DNA of 64,000 bases from CAZIAK01 sp964537035. GTDB lineage: Bacteria; Planctomycetota; B15-G4. A program made the translations under genes and the position numbers. The stretch is taken from assembly GCA_964537035.1 (NCBI GenBank), contig CAZIAK010000020.1, forward strand, positions 1-64,000, written 5' to 3'. A model generated the notes under the pieces. It worked only from the letters and a program-made list of their open reading frames with translations. It did no database searches and was not told the DNA's origin. Below, in pieces: positions 55,265 through 64,000 of this stretch; the first letter of the stretch is position 1; every line of letters begins with the position of its first letter.

Positions 55265-55948
55265 ATGAGCTGCCCGCCCTTCGAGGCGCTCCTCGCCTGG
55301 CGTTCAGGCCAGGACATCAGCGCTCATGATGCTCCCTCCGAGGCGGCTACCACGCCGGAAGACGAGGCCATCACCGCCGTCAACGGTCACCTGCAAGGCG
55401 GCTGCCCCGGCTGCCGTCGGCGGCTGCAGTTGCTCGACCAGCTGCTGATCAGCCTGAACGAGCCCGCACCGCCCATGGTCCCGGCGGCCTTGCGACGACG
55501 GGTTCTCGATCAACTGCACGCCCTGCCCCAGGAGGGCTCCTCCGCCGCAGGGGCCGGCCCGTTGGGCAGGCTGGTAGGCCAACTGCAGGAGTTCATCGCC
55601 GAGCTGGTCCAGCCCCTGGGCAGCCAGGCCCTGGCGGCCGGCCTCCGTGGCGAGAACGACCCAGCCCTGCACCGGTTTCGAGCCGGTGACTACCTGCTCG
55701 ACGTGGGGCTCGTAGAACGTCGGGCCGTCCTGGGCCAGCTGCTCGATCAAGATGGCCTCGACGCCGAAGACTTCGACGGCGCCGCGGCCATCCTCTGCGG
55801 AGCCGACGGCTCCCAGCAGGCGAGCCTCGATGAAGACGGTGCCTTCCGCTTCGATCGCACGGGACCGGGCCGCTTCGCCTTGCTCATCGAATCCCCCACT
55901 GTGCGACTGGTCTTCCCCGACATCGACCTGACCGCGCCAGGAGACTGA
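55265..55948 (+). CDS. Putative zinc-binding anti-sigma factor-like protein
   Basis: 227 residues, no signal peptide and no clear membrane helix. Residues 42-50 read HLQGGCPGC, close to the H-x3-C-x2-C motif of ZAS anti-sigma factors but with one extra spacing residue, and an N-terminal Cys3 could add a ligand. A helical middle (residues 70-130) and a beta-rich C-terminal part (residues 135-227) follow. It sits between the ECF sigma and the TPR-CHAT protease, which begins 2 nt after its stop. The role as sigma inhibitor is inferred from position and the Cys motif, not shown. Confidence 0.65.
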   Translation: MSCPPFEALLAWRSGQDISAHDAPSEAATTPEDEAITAVNGHLQGGCPGCRRRLQLLDQLLISLNEPAPPMVPAALRRRVLDQLHALPQEGSSAAGAGPLGRLVGQLQEFIAELVQPLGSQALAAGLRGENDPALHRFRAGDYLLDVGLVERRAVLGQLLDQDGLDAEDFDGAAAILCGADGSQQASLDEDGAFRFDRTGPGRFALLIESPTVRLVFPDIDLTAPGD

Positions 55949-55950
55949 CC

Positions 55951-58830
55951 CTGTCGCCCGCGGACGACAGCCTCGGCGCGGAGCAGCGCTGGTTCGAGCA
56001 GCTCCTTGACAAGCCCGAACCTCAGACCTGGAAGGCCTACGACGACGCAGGGCCAGAGCTGCGCAGCGACGTCGTCCTGCTGCTGAAGGGCAAGGTCGAT
56101 GGCCTCTGCCGCAATGCGCCACCCGAGGCCTTGCCCGTAGCAGACGTCCTGGTGCGTGCTGCCAGCCAGCTGCCCGAGCTACTACCCCTGGCCCTGCGCG
56201 GCCGGGCCGCCGCCGCCCACTTCAACGGCCAAGAAGACACCGCCCGCCGGGACTTCGAACGGTCGTCCCGGCTCTACGAAGAGCAGGGCCTCCCCGTGGA
56301 GTCGGCCAAGGCCCTGCGCAGTCTTGTCGACGTGCACCAGATGGTCGGACGCACAGACGAAGCGCTGAGATGCGCCGAACGGGCCGAAGAGATCTTCGCC
56401 GCCCACAACGAAGACCGCCTGCTGGCTCAGCTGCACCTGAACGTGGGCAACGTCTACACCCGCATCGACGACTACACCGCCGCAGACCGCTTCTACAGCT
56501 CGGCGAGAGAGACCTTCGCCACCCTGCAAGACGAGCTGGGCCTGGCCTTCTGCGACTTCAACCTGGCGGTGGTGGCCATGAACGCCAACCGCTGCGACGA
56601 CGCCGAGCGCTCCTGGCGCACCGCGCGCGACGGCATGGGCCAGGCGGGCATGGGCATGCTGGTCGCCGATTGTGACTACAACCTGGCCTACCTGGAGAGC
56701 CGCCGGGGACGGTTCGAACGAGCCATCGACGGGCTGACCCGGGCTCGTCTGGCCTACCTCGAGAACGGCAAGCCGTCAGGGCCCCCGCTCTGCGACCTCG
56801 ATCTGGCGGAGATCCAGCTGCGACTCGGCACGGTGCGAGACGCCTCCCGTCATGCAGCTGCGGCCGCGGAGGCCTTTCAGACCCTCGAGATGAACTACGA
56901 GCTGGCTCGGGCCGAAGTGCTCGGGGGCATCGCCAGCGCCAGGCTCTCAGACAGCGAATCTGCGTGGCGGCTGCTCACCAGCGCCGAAGAGCGCTTCGAG
57001 CAACAGGGCAACGTGGCCTTCGCCGCCTTCGTCGCCCTGCAAAAGGCTCAGATCGAAGTGCAGCGAGGTCGTGCTGCAGCGGTGATAGACCAGCTGACCC
57101 GGAGTCGGGCGGCCCTGCTAGGCAAGGGCATGATCTGGCTCGCAGACCTGGCCGGCCTGACCCTCTGTCGAGCGCTGCTGCGTGCCGACCGTCCCCATGA
57201 GGCATTGGCCCAGGTGACCGAACTGGTTGAGCAACGCCCTGAGGGCAGCACCCTCGACGGACTGCTCCAGGCCATCGCCCTGCGGCTCAGCGCCGACGCC
57301 CTGTCAGCTGCAGGCGATCAGCAAGGGGCCCTGTCTGCCCTGGAACAGGCAGTCTCCACCATCGATGCCACCTGGTCCCAGGTGCCGAGCGGCGACGTGC
57401 GCATCGCCTTCTTCCGCGATCAGCACCCGGCCTTCGTCGATCTCACCTACCTGCTGCTCGATGTGCAGCGTACCCACGACGCGTTGCTGACCTTCGAGCG
57501 GGGACGGTCCCGCAGTCTGCTCGAATCGGCGCCCCTGGAGCGCGACCCGGCCTGGACGAGAGCCCGGGAGCACCTCGACTGGCTCCTGGCCCGTCAACTC
57601 GATGCCGAGCTGGGGCCCTTGGCCGGTGGCACCGAGCTGCGCCCCGAACGAGACCTGGCCACGGGCTGGTCCGAACAGATCACCCAGGCCCGTGAACAGC
57701 TGGCCCACCTCTCGGCGGCTGCCACGGCGACAGCGTCGAAGCTCCACCCAGCCCTCCACCTCGACGCACACCAGCTGCTCGCTGCGCGCCAGGGCGACGA
57801 GTTGCTCCTGGTCTACCTGTCCGGGCCCAGAGGTGTGCGCGTCCTGGTCATCGACGATGACAACAACGGCGGCTTCACCGTGGACGCCGTCGACCTGCAT
57901 CAGCCCGAAGCGAAGATCGCGGCCCTCCGCGACAAGCTGTTGTTTCAGCTCTCCCGCCGAGTGGTCGAGGGGGACGACGCCCGGGGGCTCCACAGCGCCC
58001 TGGCCAAGCTGGGCAGCCGGCTGCTGGGCCCCATCTCCGATCGCCTTCAGGGTGCGCAGGGACCCCGGCCCCTGGTCATCGTGCCCTATGGTTCCCTGCA
58101 CGACCTGCCCATGCATGCCTTTGAGCTCGATGGCGCTCCCCTGGCCGCCCGCCACGACGTCACCCAGGGCATCAGCGTGTGGCACCTGGCCAAGCTGAGG
58201 GCCCGCGGCGCCCCGCCAACCCAGCGGGCCCTGGGTTGGACCGTCGGAGCGTCCCTCGGGGCCCTGCCGGCCATCGACCGGGAGCTCGCCGATCTGAGCC
58301 AGACCTTCGGCGGCCGGCTGCAGACCCTGTCCCCCGATCAGCTGCTGGGGGCCCTTCACGAGGGGGCACTCGACGGTCAGCTGCTGCATATCGCGAGCCA
58401 CGGACGCTTCGAGCGGGAGCGGCCCCGATTCAGCGCCATCTGCCTGGGCCAGAGATTCTTGATGGCCCACGATCTGGCCTCCATGACCTTCGATATCGAC
58501 CTGGTGACCCTCAGCGGCTGCGAAACGGGCCGCAAGCGCCCCACGGGCGGAGACGAGCTCATGGGCCTCTCCAGGGCCCTTCTCGGCGCCGGAGCCCGGG
58601 CCGTGCTGGGCAGCCTGTGGCCCGTCAGGGACGACACCACGGCCCAGTTCATGCAGGCCTTCTATACCGCCTATGCCTCCGGAATGAGCGCCAGCCGCTC
58701 CCTCACCCATGCAAGACGGTCTATGCTTGGGCAGACGAATGACCCCGTCTCCTGGGCGGCCTTCTCCCTGCTGGGCGACCCCGACGTCTCCATCGCCCCG
58801 CCAAGTGCCTCTCACCTCTGCGCTGGATAG
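55951..58830 (+). CDS. TPR-CHAT caspase-like protease
   Basis: 959 residues. Residues 60-500 are TPR repeats (LLAQLHLNVGNVYTRI, LGLAFCDFNLAVVAMN, LVADCDYNLAYLESRRG). The C-terminal domain is CHAT: LVIVPYGSLHDLPMHAF, then catalytic His817 in HIASHGRF and Cys857 in TLSGCETG, ending in AFSLLGDPDVSI. The dyad is intact, so an active cysteine protease is expected. No ATG, GTG or TTG occurs between the previous gene and TTG 56131, yet coding continues upstream to CTG 55951 (GGAG 7 nt before), so a CTG start is likely; the TTG at 56131 would lose 60 residues. Confidence 0.9.
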   Translation: MSPADDSLGAEQRWFEQLLDKPEPQTWKAYDDAGPELRSDVVLLLKGKVDGLCRNAPPEALPVADVLVRAASQLPELLPLALRGRAAAAHFNGQEDTARRDFERSSRLYEEQGLPVESAKALRSLVDVHQMVGRTDEALRCAERAEEIFAAHNEDRLLAQLHLNVGNVYTRIDDYTAADRFYSSARETFATLQDELGLAFCDFNLAVVAMNANRCDDAERSWRTARDGMGQAGMGMLVADCDYNLAYLESRRGRFERAIDGLTRARLAYLENGKPSGPPLCDLDLAEIQLRLGTVRDASRHAAAAAEAFQTLEMNYELARAEVLGGIASARLSDSESAWRLLTSAEERFEQQGNVAFAAFVALQKAQIEVQRGRAAAVIDQLTRSRAALLGKGMIWLADLAGLTLCRALLRADRPHEALAQVTELVEQRPEGSTLDGLLQAIALRLSADALSAAGDQQGALSALEQAVSTIDATWSQVPSGDVRIAFFRDQHPAFVDLTYLLLDVQRTHDALLTFERGRSRSLLESAPLERDPAWTRAREHLDWLLARQLDAELGPLAGGTELRPERDLATGWSEQITQAREQLAHLSAAATATASKLHPALHLDAHQLLAARQGDELLLVYLSGPRGVRVLVIDDDNNGGFTVDAVDLHQPEAKIAALRDKLLFQLSRRVVEGDDARGLHSALAKLGSRLLGPISDRLQGAQGPRPLVIVPYGSLHDLPMHAFELDGAPLAARHDVTQGISVWHLAKLRARGAPPTQRALGWTVGASLGALPAIDRELADLSQTFGGRLQTLSPDQLLGALHEGALDGQLLHIASHGRFERERPRFSAICLGQRFLMAHDLASMTFDIDLVTLSGCETGRKRPTGGDELMGLSRALLGAGARAVLGSLWPVRDDTTAQFMQAFYTAYASGMSASRSLTHARRSMLGQTNDPVSWAAFSLLGDPDVSIAPPSASHLCAG

Positions 58831-58835
58831 AACCC

Positions 58836-60275
58836 ATGTCTTTCCCATCCTTTGCACACGCCTCGCTCTCTTGCGACGAGAAGGGTGCGCGGCGTCAGCT
58901 GTCCGCGACCCTGCTGAGCGGCCTCTTCCTCGCCCTGGTCTCGGCCCCTCTCTCGGCCCAGACCACCGCCACCCGAGCGGCGGCCTCTGGAACCCAGCCG
59001 GGCAACGCCTTCGCTCGCGGCGGCACCGTCGATGAGCCGGTCCGGATCTCCCTGGTCTCGTCGTCAGACGATGTGATGAACCAGCTCACACAGTTTCCGG
59101 TGACGCTGCTCAAGGGTTCGATTCGCACGAACTCCTATCTGGTCGAAGCCCTCCCTGGCACCAGCGGCACCGTGCTCGACGACCTCCTCGATGATCTGGC
59201 GCAGCTGCCCGGCATGCTCGTCGCCGAGATCGACCTGCCCGTGTTCACCCACGAGATCGACAGCTGCATCGACGACGGCATGGGCGGCACCACACAGGTC
59301 GGCGCTCAGCAGTGCACCGTGGCCTTCGTGGACGGCACGCCCACACCTCCCGAATACTTCGCCCAGACCGCCCTCGAACAGATCGACGCGGCCAACGCCC
59401 AGCTGATCATGACCACCTACACTCCTGTGGTGGCGGTGATCGACACGGGGCTCGACATGTCCCACAACATCTTCGCCGGGCGCCTGGCCTCTGCAGGTTG
59501 GGACTTCGTGGCGGGCCGACCCCGTGCCTGGGACCTTCCCGACGGCGTCGACAATGACGGCGACGGTCTCATCGATGAGGCCTACGGTCACGGCACACAC
59601 ATCGCGGGGACGGTCCTGGCGGTGGCTCCCGAGGCCTTGATCCTGCCGGTGAGAGTGCTCGACGCTGAAGGCAACGGCAGCGCCTACGACGTGGCCAGCG
59701 GCATCTTCTGGGCCGTGGCGAACGGTGCCGACGTGATCAACCTGAGTCTCAGCATGACGACGGTCTCCAACACCGTCGCCGGCGCGCTGCAGTTCGCCGA
59801 AGCCAACAACGTGGCGGTCTTCACCTCGGCGGGCAACACCGGCAAGGACGTCTTGTTTCCCGGCACCTACGACCCGGCCACGATCAACTACGTGCTGCCC
59901 GGGCTCGAAGGCGTCCCCCTCGACGGCGCCGAGATCGTGACCGTTGCGGCAGTCGATGACATGGACATCAAGGCCCTGTTCAGCGCCTGGGGTCTCGAGG
60001 TCGACGTGAGCGCGCCGGGCGTGGCGGTCTACTCTGCCCTGCCAGCCAACCAGTACGGATGGTGGAGCGGCACCTCCATGGCCACAGCCGTGGCCTCTGG
60101 CGTGGGGGCGCTCACCGTGGGCATCGCCGGTCCCTTCCCGGCCAGCTCACCGGCTCAACTGGTCATCGAACAGTCCCTGCCCATCGACGACCTCAACCCC
60201 ATGACCCCCGGCGGGCTGGGCGCGGGCCGCACGGACGCCCTGGCCTCAGCCTTGGCCGCGGTTCAGGGTCTCTAG
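58836..60275 (+). CDS. Secreted subtilisin-like (S8) serine protease
   Basis: 479 residues with a long signal region (LLSGLFLALVSAPLSAQ). The triad is complete: Asp203 in VAVIDTGLD, His252 in YGHGTHIAG and Ser414 in SGTSMATAVASG. Residues 45-150 may form a propeptide with an insert. It starts 5 nt after the TPR-CHAT gene, so the two proteases are probably co-transcribed. It would act outside the cytoplasm, whereas CHAT and sigma are cytoplasmic. Confidence 0.95.
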   Translation: MSFPSFAHASLSCDEKGARRQLSATLLSGLFLALVSAPLSAQTTATRAAASGTQPGNAFARGGTVDEPVRISLVSSSDDVMNQLTQFPVTLLKGSIRTNSYLVEALPGTSGTVLDDLLDDLAQLPGMLVAEIDLPVFTHEIDSCIDDGMGGTTQVGAQQCTVAFVDGTPTPPEYFAQTALEQIDAANAQLIMTTYTPVVAVIDTGLDMSHNIFAGRLASAGWDFVAGRPRAWDLPDGVDNDGDGLIDEAYGHGTHIAGTVLAVAPEALILPVRVLDAEGNGSAYDVASGIFWAVANGADVINLSLSMTTVSNTVAGALQFAEANNVAVFTSAGNTGKDVLFPGTYDPATINYVLPGLEGVPLDGAEIVTVAAVDDMDIKALFSAWGLEVDVSAPGVAVYSALPANQYGWWSGTSMATAVASGVGALTVGIAGPFPASSPAQLVIEQSLPIDDLNPMTPGGLGAGRTDALASALAAVQGL

Positions 60276-60305
60276 AACTCCGTGACCCTCTGCCCTGCTG
60301 GCTCG

Positions 60306-61346
60306 ATGTCGAGCACCCTGTCTCGCCTGCTGGCTTGCTGCGTTCTCGGTCAGCTCTCCGGGTGCGCGGCGCCCGCAACAGAGTGTGCGCAACTGGCCAC
60401 CCTTCCAAGGTCCCAGCTGACCGAAGCCCAGGCGCCTGACCAGACCGCTGGCCCGGGCGCAGCACCGCTGGCAACAGAAGCCGCCATCCGGGCCGCCCAG
60501 GGCATCGACCCGGCCACCGCTCTTGAGCACGTCGAGTTGCTGGCCTCTGACGCACTGGCCGGGCGCTGGGCACGGAGCGCCGAGGCACGGGTGGCGGCCC
60601 GCTACATCGCCGACCACTTCGCAGAGGCAGGGCTCACACCGATCGGAGACGACAACGATTGGTGGCAGCCGCTCGGGGACGAAGAGCTGGCGCCGAATGT
60701 GGTGGGCATGCTCCCCGGGCAAGGCGATGACTGGGTGGTCGTCGGTGCCCACTACGATCACCTTCGTCCCCGAGGCCGGGGCGACGACCGCATCTTCAAC
60801 GGCGCCGACGACAACGCCAGCGGCGTGGCGGGGCTGCTTGAAATCGTGGCCGCCTTCGCTGAGCTGCCCGATCCCAACGGGGCCTCCATCGTCTTCATCG
60901 CCTTCACCGGCGAAGAGCTGGGATTGCTTGGCTCGCGCCACTTCGTCGACCACCCTCCCCTGCCCCTCGAGCGGTTGCGGGCGGTGGTGAACCTGGACAT
61001 GATCAGCCGCGGTGAGCCCGGGCTGATCTTCTGCGAAGGCGGCGCCCGCTCGCCCTGGTTGCGCTCTCTGACAGACCGGGCCAACACCCGGGTGGGGCTG
61101 ACCATTCGCCACGACGAGCATCCCGACTGGATCTCTGGCAGCGATCACTTCCCCTTCATGCAGAAGGGCGTGCCCACGCTCTACTTCGGCGTCGAAGACC
61201 ATGCCGACTATCACCGGGTGAGCGACCACGCCGATCGGGTCCTGCCCGGGCTCATCGCTGACGTGGCCAGGCTGTCCTTCTGGATCCTGCTCGACGCCGC
61301 CAACAGCGGGCCAGGCGAGGCCGTCTCGGGGCAGCCCGCAAACTGA
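60306..61346 (+). CDS. M28-family zinc aminopeptidase-like lipoprotein
   Basis: 346 residues. The N-terminus has a lipobox-like LGQLSGC near residue 20. The M28 metal site is complete: GAHYDH, GADDNASG, FTGEELG, NLDM and DYHRVSD. It removes N-terminal amino acids from peptides. It follows the subtilisin by 30 nt and could digest the peptides that protease releases. A GTG at 60282 is an alternative start. Confidence 0.92.
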   Translation: MSSTLSRLLACCVLGQLSGCAAPATECAQLATLPRSQLTEAQAPDQTAGPGAAPLATEAAIRAAQGIDPATALEHVELLASDALAGRWARSAEARVAARYIADHFAEAGLTPIGDDNDWWQPLGDEELAPNVVGMLPGQGDDWVVVGAHYDHLRPRGRGDDRIFNGADDNASGVAGLLEIVAAFAELPDPNGASIVFIAFTGEELGLLGSRHFVDHPPLPLERLRAVVNLDMISRGEPGLIFCEGGARSPWLRSLTDRANTRVGLTIRHDEHPDWISGSDHFPFMQKGVPTLYFGVEDHADYHRVSDHADRVLPGLIADVARLSFWILLDAANSGPGEAVSGQPAN

Positions 61347-61461
61347 CATCGTCTGCGCGTTGACGAGACCTCCGAGGCGCACTAGCTTGGCTGGGCAATC
61401 TGTACGCGGCGCTCGGCACCGCTCGCACAGGCTGCTCACGAAGCCTCAGGACGCCTACAGC

Positions 61462-63768
61462 ATGGACACATCTCGGCCAACTCTTGCAGCCAGCCAGTGC
61501 ATTGGCCAAAGAGCCGCAGCGCTGCGCAGATCACGGGCGAGAGTGGCGACCTTTCTGCTCCTGGCAACCACCGCGCTCGCCGCACCCCTGACACCATCGC
61601 TCACGGCCCAGGCCGCGCCGGGCAGCGGGGTCTCTCGCGAAGCCATGTGGCCCGCCCCCACCGCCGCAGACTGGCAGCGCCCCTGTCTGATCACCTGGCA
61701 GCGATCCTTCGAGGACGCCCGGGCCGTCTCGCTCGACACCGGCCGACCGATCATGGTGGCGGTCAACATGGACGGCGAGATCGCCAGCGAGCACTACGCT
61801 GGCATCCGCTATCGGCAGCCCGAGATCGCCGCGCTCTACGAGCCCTACGTCAACGTCATCGCCTCGGTCTACCGTCACACGCCCCGAGACCATGACGAGA
61901 ACGGGCGGCGCATTCTCTGCCCGCGCTTCGGCAGCGTGACCTGCGGCGAGCACATCGCCATCGAGCCCGGGCTGTACGACCGCTACTTCGAGGGCCAGCG
62001 GGTGGCGCCTCGGCACATCGGCCTCGAGCTCGACAGCGAGGAGATGTACGACGTCTTCTACGCCTTTGACACCGACTCGGTCTTCGCGGCGATCCGGGAC
62101 GGCATCACGAACCGCCCCGAGCCTCCAGCGCAGGAGCCCCGAGGAGACCTGCCCCTGGTCGAGCGGGTCAGCAGTCGGGACATCGCCGACCGCCTCGCCG
62201 TCGAACAGGCCTACCAGGAGGGCGACCAGGCCCTGCGCTCCGCCCTCCTCGACGCGGCGGTGAACAGCGGCGGCGAGGCCCCCGTTGAGCTGCTCCGTCT
62301 GGCGCTCATGGGCTACGACACCCAGCTCAGCCGTCGGGCCCGCAGCGCCCTGCAGCAGAGCACCTCCCCCGATGCCATCAACCTCATCGTCGAAGCTCTT
62401 GGCGCGCCCCTCTCCGGGGTCGAGCGCGACGGGCTGATCAGCGCGCTGCAGCGCATCGGCGAAGACTCACCCCGAGCGCGCCGACTGGCTGTGGTCCATG
62501 GCGGGCTGGCAGCAGGCTCCGGTGACGTGAACGCGGGCGCGTGGTCCGATCGCCTGCAGCTCGCGGCCACCGAGTACGACACCACCGCCGCCGCTGCGCT
62601 TGCTGCAGAGAGAGCAGACCAGGCCCTGCTCGGTCAGCAAGACGACGTCCTCTCTGCGGCTGACAGCAGCGCTCACGTCGCTCTCGCCGAGGCGTTCTTG
62701 AGCCAGGTCTACGAGCTGCCCGAGCACGACAAGGAGTCCCGTTCGTTGCTGCTGCAAGATGCGCGCAACACGGCGGCCACTGCTCGCGCCCTCGGCGCCA
62801 TGGGTTGGCGCGTCGACGCCGTCTCGGCCATCGCGTCGTACTACCTCGAAGACACCGAGGCCGCCTGGCAATGGTCCGGATCCGCCATCGCTGCGGGAGT
62901 TCCCGACGACGCCAGCGACTGGAACTCCATGGCCGTCCTGGCCATCTTCGCCCAGAGCCGGCAGCAGGCGATCCGGGCAGCGCTGCGGGACAAGACCGAG
63001 TGGCCGGGTCAGTGGCTCGCGGACGTGCACGCCGCCTGTTCGGTGCTGGCCCTGCACCCCTACGGCACCGACGACCAGATCGTGGCTCACTACGAGTTTC
63101 TCGATGCCATGGGCGCCAACGGGCAGGCCGAACAGATCCTCCAGGCAGGTCTCCGTCGCTTCCCTGACTCACCCGACCTGCACACCAAGTACCGCGGGCG
63201 GCTGCTGTCCCGTGAGGGCGTCGATCAGCTGGAGGCCGCCTACAGCGACTGGGTTCTCCGCGACGACAGCGGTGAGAGCGCCTCCTGGTACGCGGGCTAC
63301 GCATCCGCCGTGGCCGCCGAGTTTCACCGTCGGGCCAACCGTGAGGGCCAGGCACTGGCTGCCTACGAACGGGCCATCGCCCACTACGAGCAGGACGCCA
63401 CCGAGCACCCCGAGGCACGTCTAGCCGCTGACACCCAGATCGCCATGGCCCTCGCAGGCCAGGCCCGGATCGCCCTCGAACAGGGAGACGTGCTCCAGGC
63501 GTTGACCCATGTGCTGGCCAGCTTCGCTCGCCAACCCGACGCCGCCGCCCACCTCGACGGGCTCAACCTCTCTGCGGTGGACACGGCCAAGATGCTCCGC
63601 TCACGACTCGAGTCCCCCGAGCTCGCGGAGGCCTCGCGAGTGCTCGACGAGGCCCTCGGCCAGCTCGACCCGCGCTTGCTGCGCCTGCCGTCCTACGAGC
63701 GACCCAACACAGAAAGCAACCGCCGGCGACCCTGGCGCCGGGGCACCGGGCCCAACCCACAGGGCTGA
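61462..63768 (+). CDS. Exported hypothetical protein: thioredoxin-like N-terminus plus helical repeats
   Basis: 768 residues with a signal peptide (FLLLATTALAAPLTPSLTAQA). Residues 60-230 look like a thioredoxin-fold relative (FEDARAVSLDTGRPIMVAVN, IASVYRHT) without CxxC. The rest is helical, HEAT/TPR-like (LSRRARSALQQSTSPDAINL, AYERAIAHYEQDATEHPEAR). Its architecture parallels the exported protein at 23027-25561. It ends the same-strand run that begins with the sigma factor, 115 nt after the M28 gene. Confidence 0.7.
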   Translation: MDTSRPTLAASQCIGQRAAALRRSRARVATFLLLATTALAAPLTPSLTAQAAPGSGVSREAMWPAPTAADWQRPCLITWQRSFEDARAVSLDTGRPIMVAVNMDGEIASEHYAGIRYRQPEIAALYEPYVNVIASVYRHTPRDHDENGRRILCPRFGSVTCGEHIAIEPGLYDRYFEGQRVAPRHIGLELDSEEMYDVFYAFDTDSVFAAIRDGITNRPEPPAQEPRGDLPLVERVSSRDIADRLAVEQAYQEGDQALRSALLDAAVNSGGEAPVELLRLALMGYDTQLSRRARSALQQSTSPDAINLIVEALGAPLSGVERDGLISALQRIGEDSPRARRLAVVHGGLAAGSGDVNAGAWSDRLQLAATEYDTTAAAALAAERADQALLGQQDDVLSAADSSAHVALAEAFLSQVYELPEHDKESRSLLLQDARNTAATARALGAMGWRVDAVSAIASYYLEDTEAAWQWSGSAIAAGVPDDASDWNSMAVLAIFAQSRQQAIRAALRDKTEWPGQWLADVHAACSVLALHPYGTDDQIVAHYEFLDAMGANGQAEQILQAGLRRFPDSPDLHTKYRGRLLSREGVDQLEAAYSDWVLRDDSGESASWYAGYASAVAAEFHRRANREGQALAAYERAIAHYEQDATEHPEARLAADTQIAMALAGQARIALEQGDVLQALTHVLASFARQPDAAAHLDGLNLSAVDTAKMLRSRLESPELAEASRVLDEALGQLDPRLLRLPSYERPNTESNRRRPWRRGTGPNPQG

Positions 63769-63832
63769 CAGCCCGGGCCACCGCATCAGGCCAGCTAGCG
63801 AAGAGCCTGCCACGACCGAGCGACGGGCCAGC

Positions 63833-64000
63833 TCAGCCGCCGTCGGCGCGCCGGCGCGGCGCAGATCTGCCGTCCCTTTCGAGGGCAGCCACCACGTCGT
63901 CGTACCAGGCCATGGTCTCGCGAGTGCGCCAGCCTTCGTCGGGATCGATCGTCGGCAGCGCCTCCACCGCGGCTCGCAGCCAGGGCTCTGCTTCTGGAGC
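63833..64000 (-). CDS. 3' end of a coding region running off the window
   Basis: The last 55 codons of a minus-strand gene, read from the window edge to TGA at 63833. The residues (EPWLRAAVEALPTIDPDEGW, then TMAWYDDVVAALERD) look like ordinary soluble helical coding sequence. The rest of the gene lies outside, so no function can be given. The 64-bp gap 63769-63832 separates it from the convergent gene. Confidence 0.6.
   Translation of the reverse strand, partial: APEAEPWLRAAVEALPTIDPDEGWRTRETMAWYDDVVAALERDGRSAPRRRADGG

Noticed and set aside
54534..61346. Type III-E CRISPR system around the TPR-CHAT gene
   Set aside because: I looked for direct repeats with spacers and for Cas-like proteins in the window and found none. 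Only the sigma and protease parts resemble that system.

Overview
The window is high-GC, gene-dense bacterial chromosome. No tRNA, rRNA, insertion sequence, phage gene or CRISPR array was found. Many proteins carry export signals. They include multihaem cytochromes, TPR and thioredoxin-fold proteins, and a beta-rich Gly/Leu module of a kind I associate with Planctomycetota or Myxococcota. That lineage guess is weak and a marker-gene tree would be needed. The class I benzoyl-CoA reductase cluster and the quinone-linked octahaem cytochrome operon imply at least facultative anaerobic respiration on aromatic compounds.

Layout. 0-5.2 kb: a hypothetical protein with a His/Cys-rich tail, then a four-gene overlapping operon (tetrahaem cytochrome, Tat-exported 4x[4Fe-4S] protein, NrfD-type quinol protein, HAO-like octahaem cytochrome). 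5.3-17.5 kb: envelope proteins, an OmpR/histidine kinase pair, HrpA helicase, rRNA methyltransferase, MsrA and short-chain threonine dehydrogenase. 17.6-25.6 kb: a DUF4287 protein, an ArsR/AHSA1 pair with a clear operator, an S41 peptidase, kbl (partner of the threonine dehydrogenase), an alkyltransferase-like protein and a large exported protein. 25.7-33.8 kb: OPT transporter, GMC and Gfo/Idh-type oxidoreductases, a LOG protein and two secreted proteins. 34.0-43.0 kb: had-oah-dch-bcrCBAD with an SDR and a GNAT, a nearly complete set for benzoyl-CoA dearomatisation and ring opening. 43.0-53.0 kb: secreted and signalling proteins, a cold-shock protein with a long leader, and an isocitrate dehydrogenase fused to CBS domains. 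53.2-63.8 kb: a probable selenoprotein and then a sigma factor / protease locus.

Two loci stand out. First, an exported TlpA/thioredoxin-like protein has an in-frame TGA exactly at the first residue of its active site (W-TGA-GPC), so it is probably selenocysteine-containing. Read normally it would look like two broken ORFs. Second, an ECF sigma factor, a short protein with a possible zinc-binding anti-sigma motif, a TPR-CHAT caspase-like protease with an intact His/Cys dyad and apparently a CTG start, and a secreted subtilisin lie consecutively on one strand. The arrangement resembles the TPR-CHAT / Csx30 / RpoE output arm of type III-E CRISPR systems, but no CRISPR component is present in the window. 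It may be a stand-alone protease-gated sigma-factor switch.
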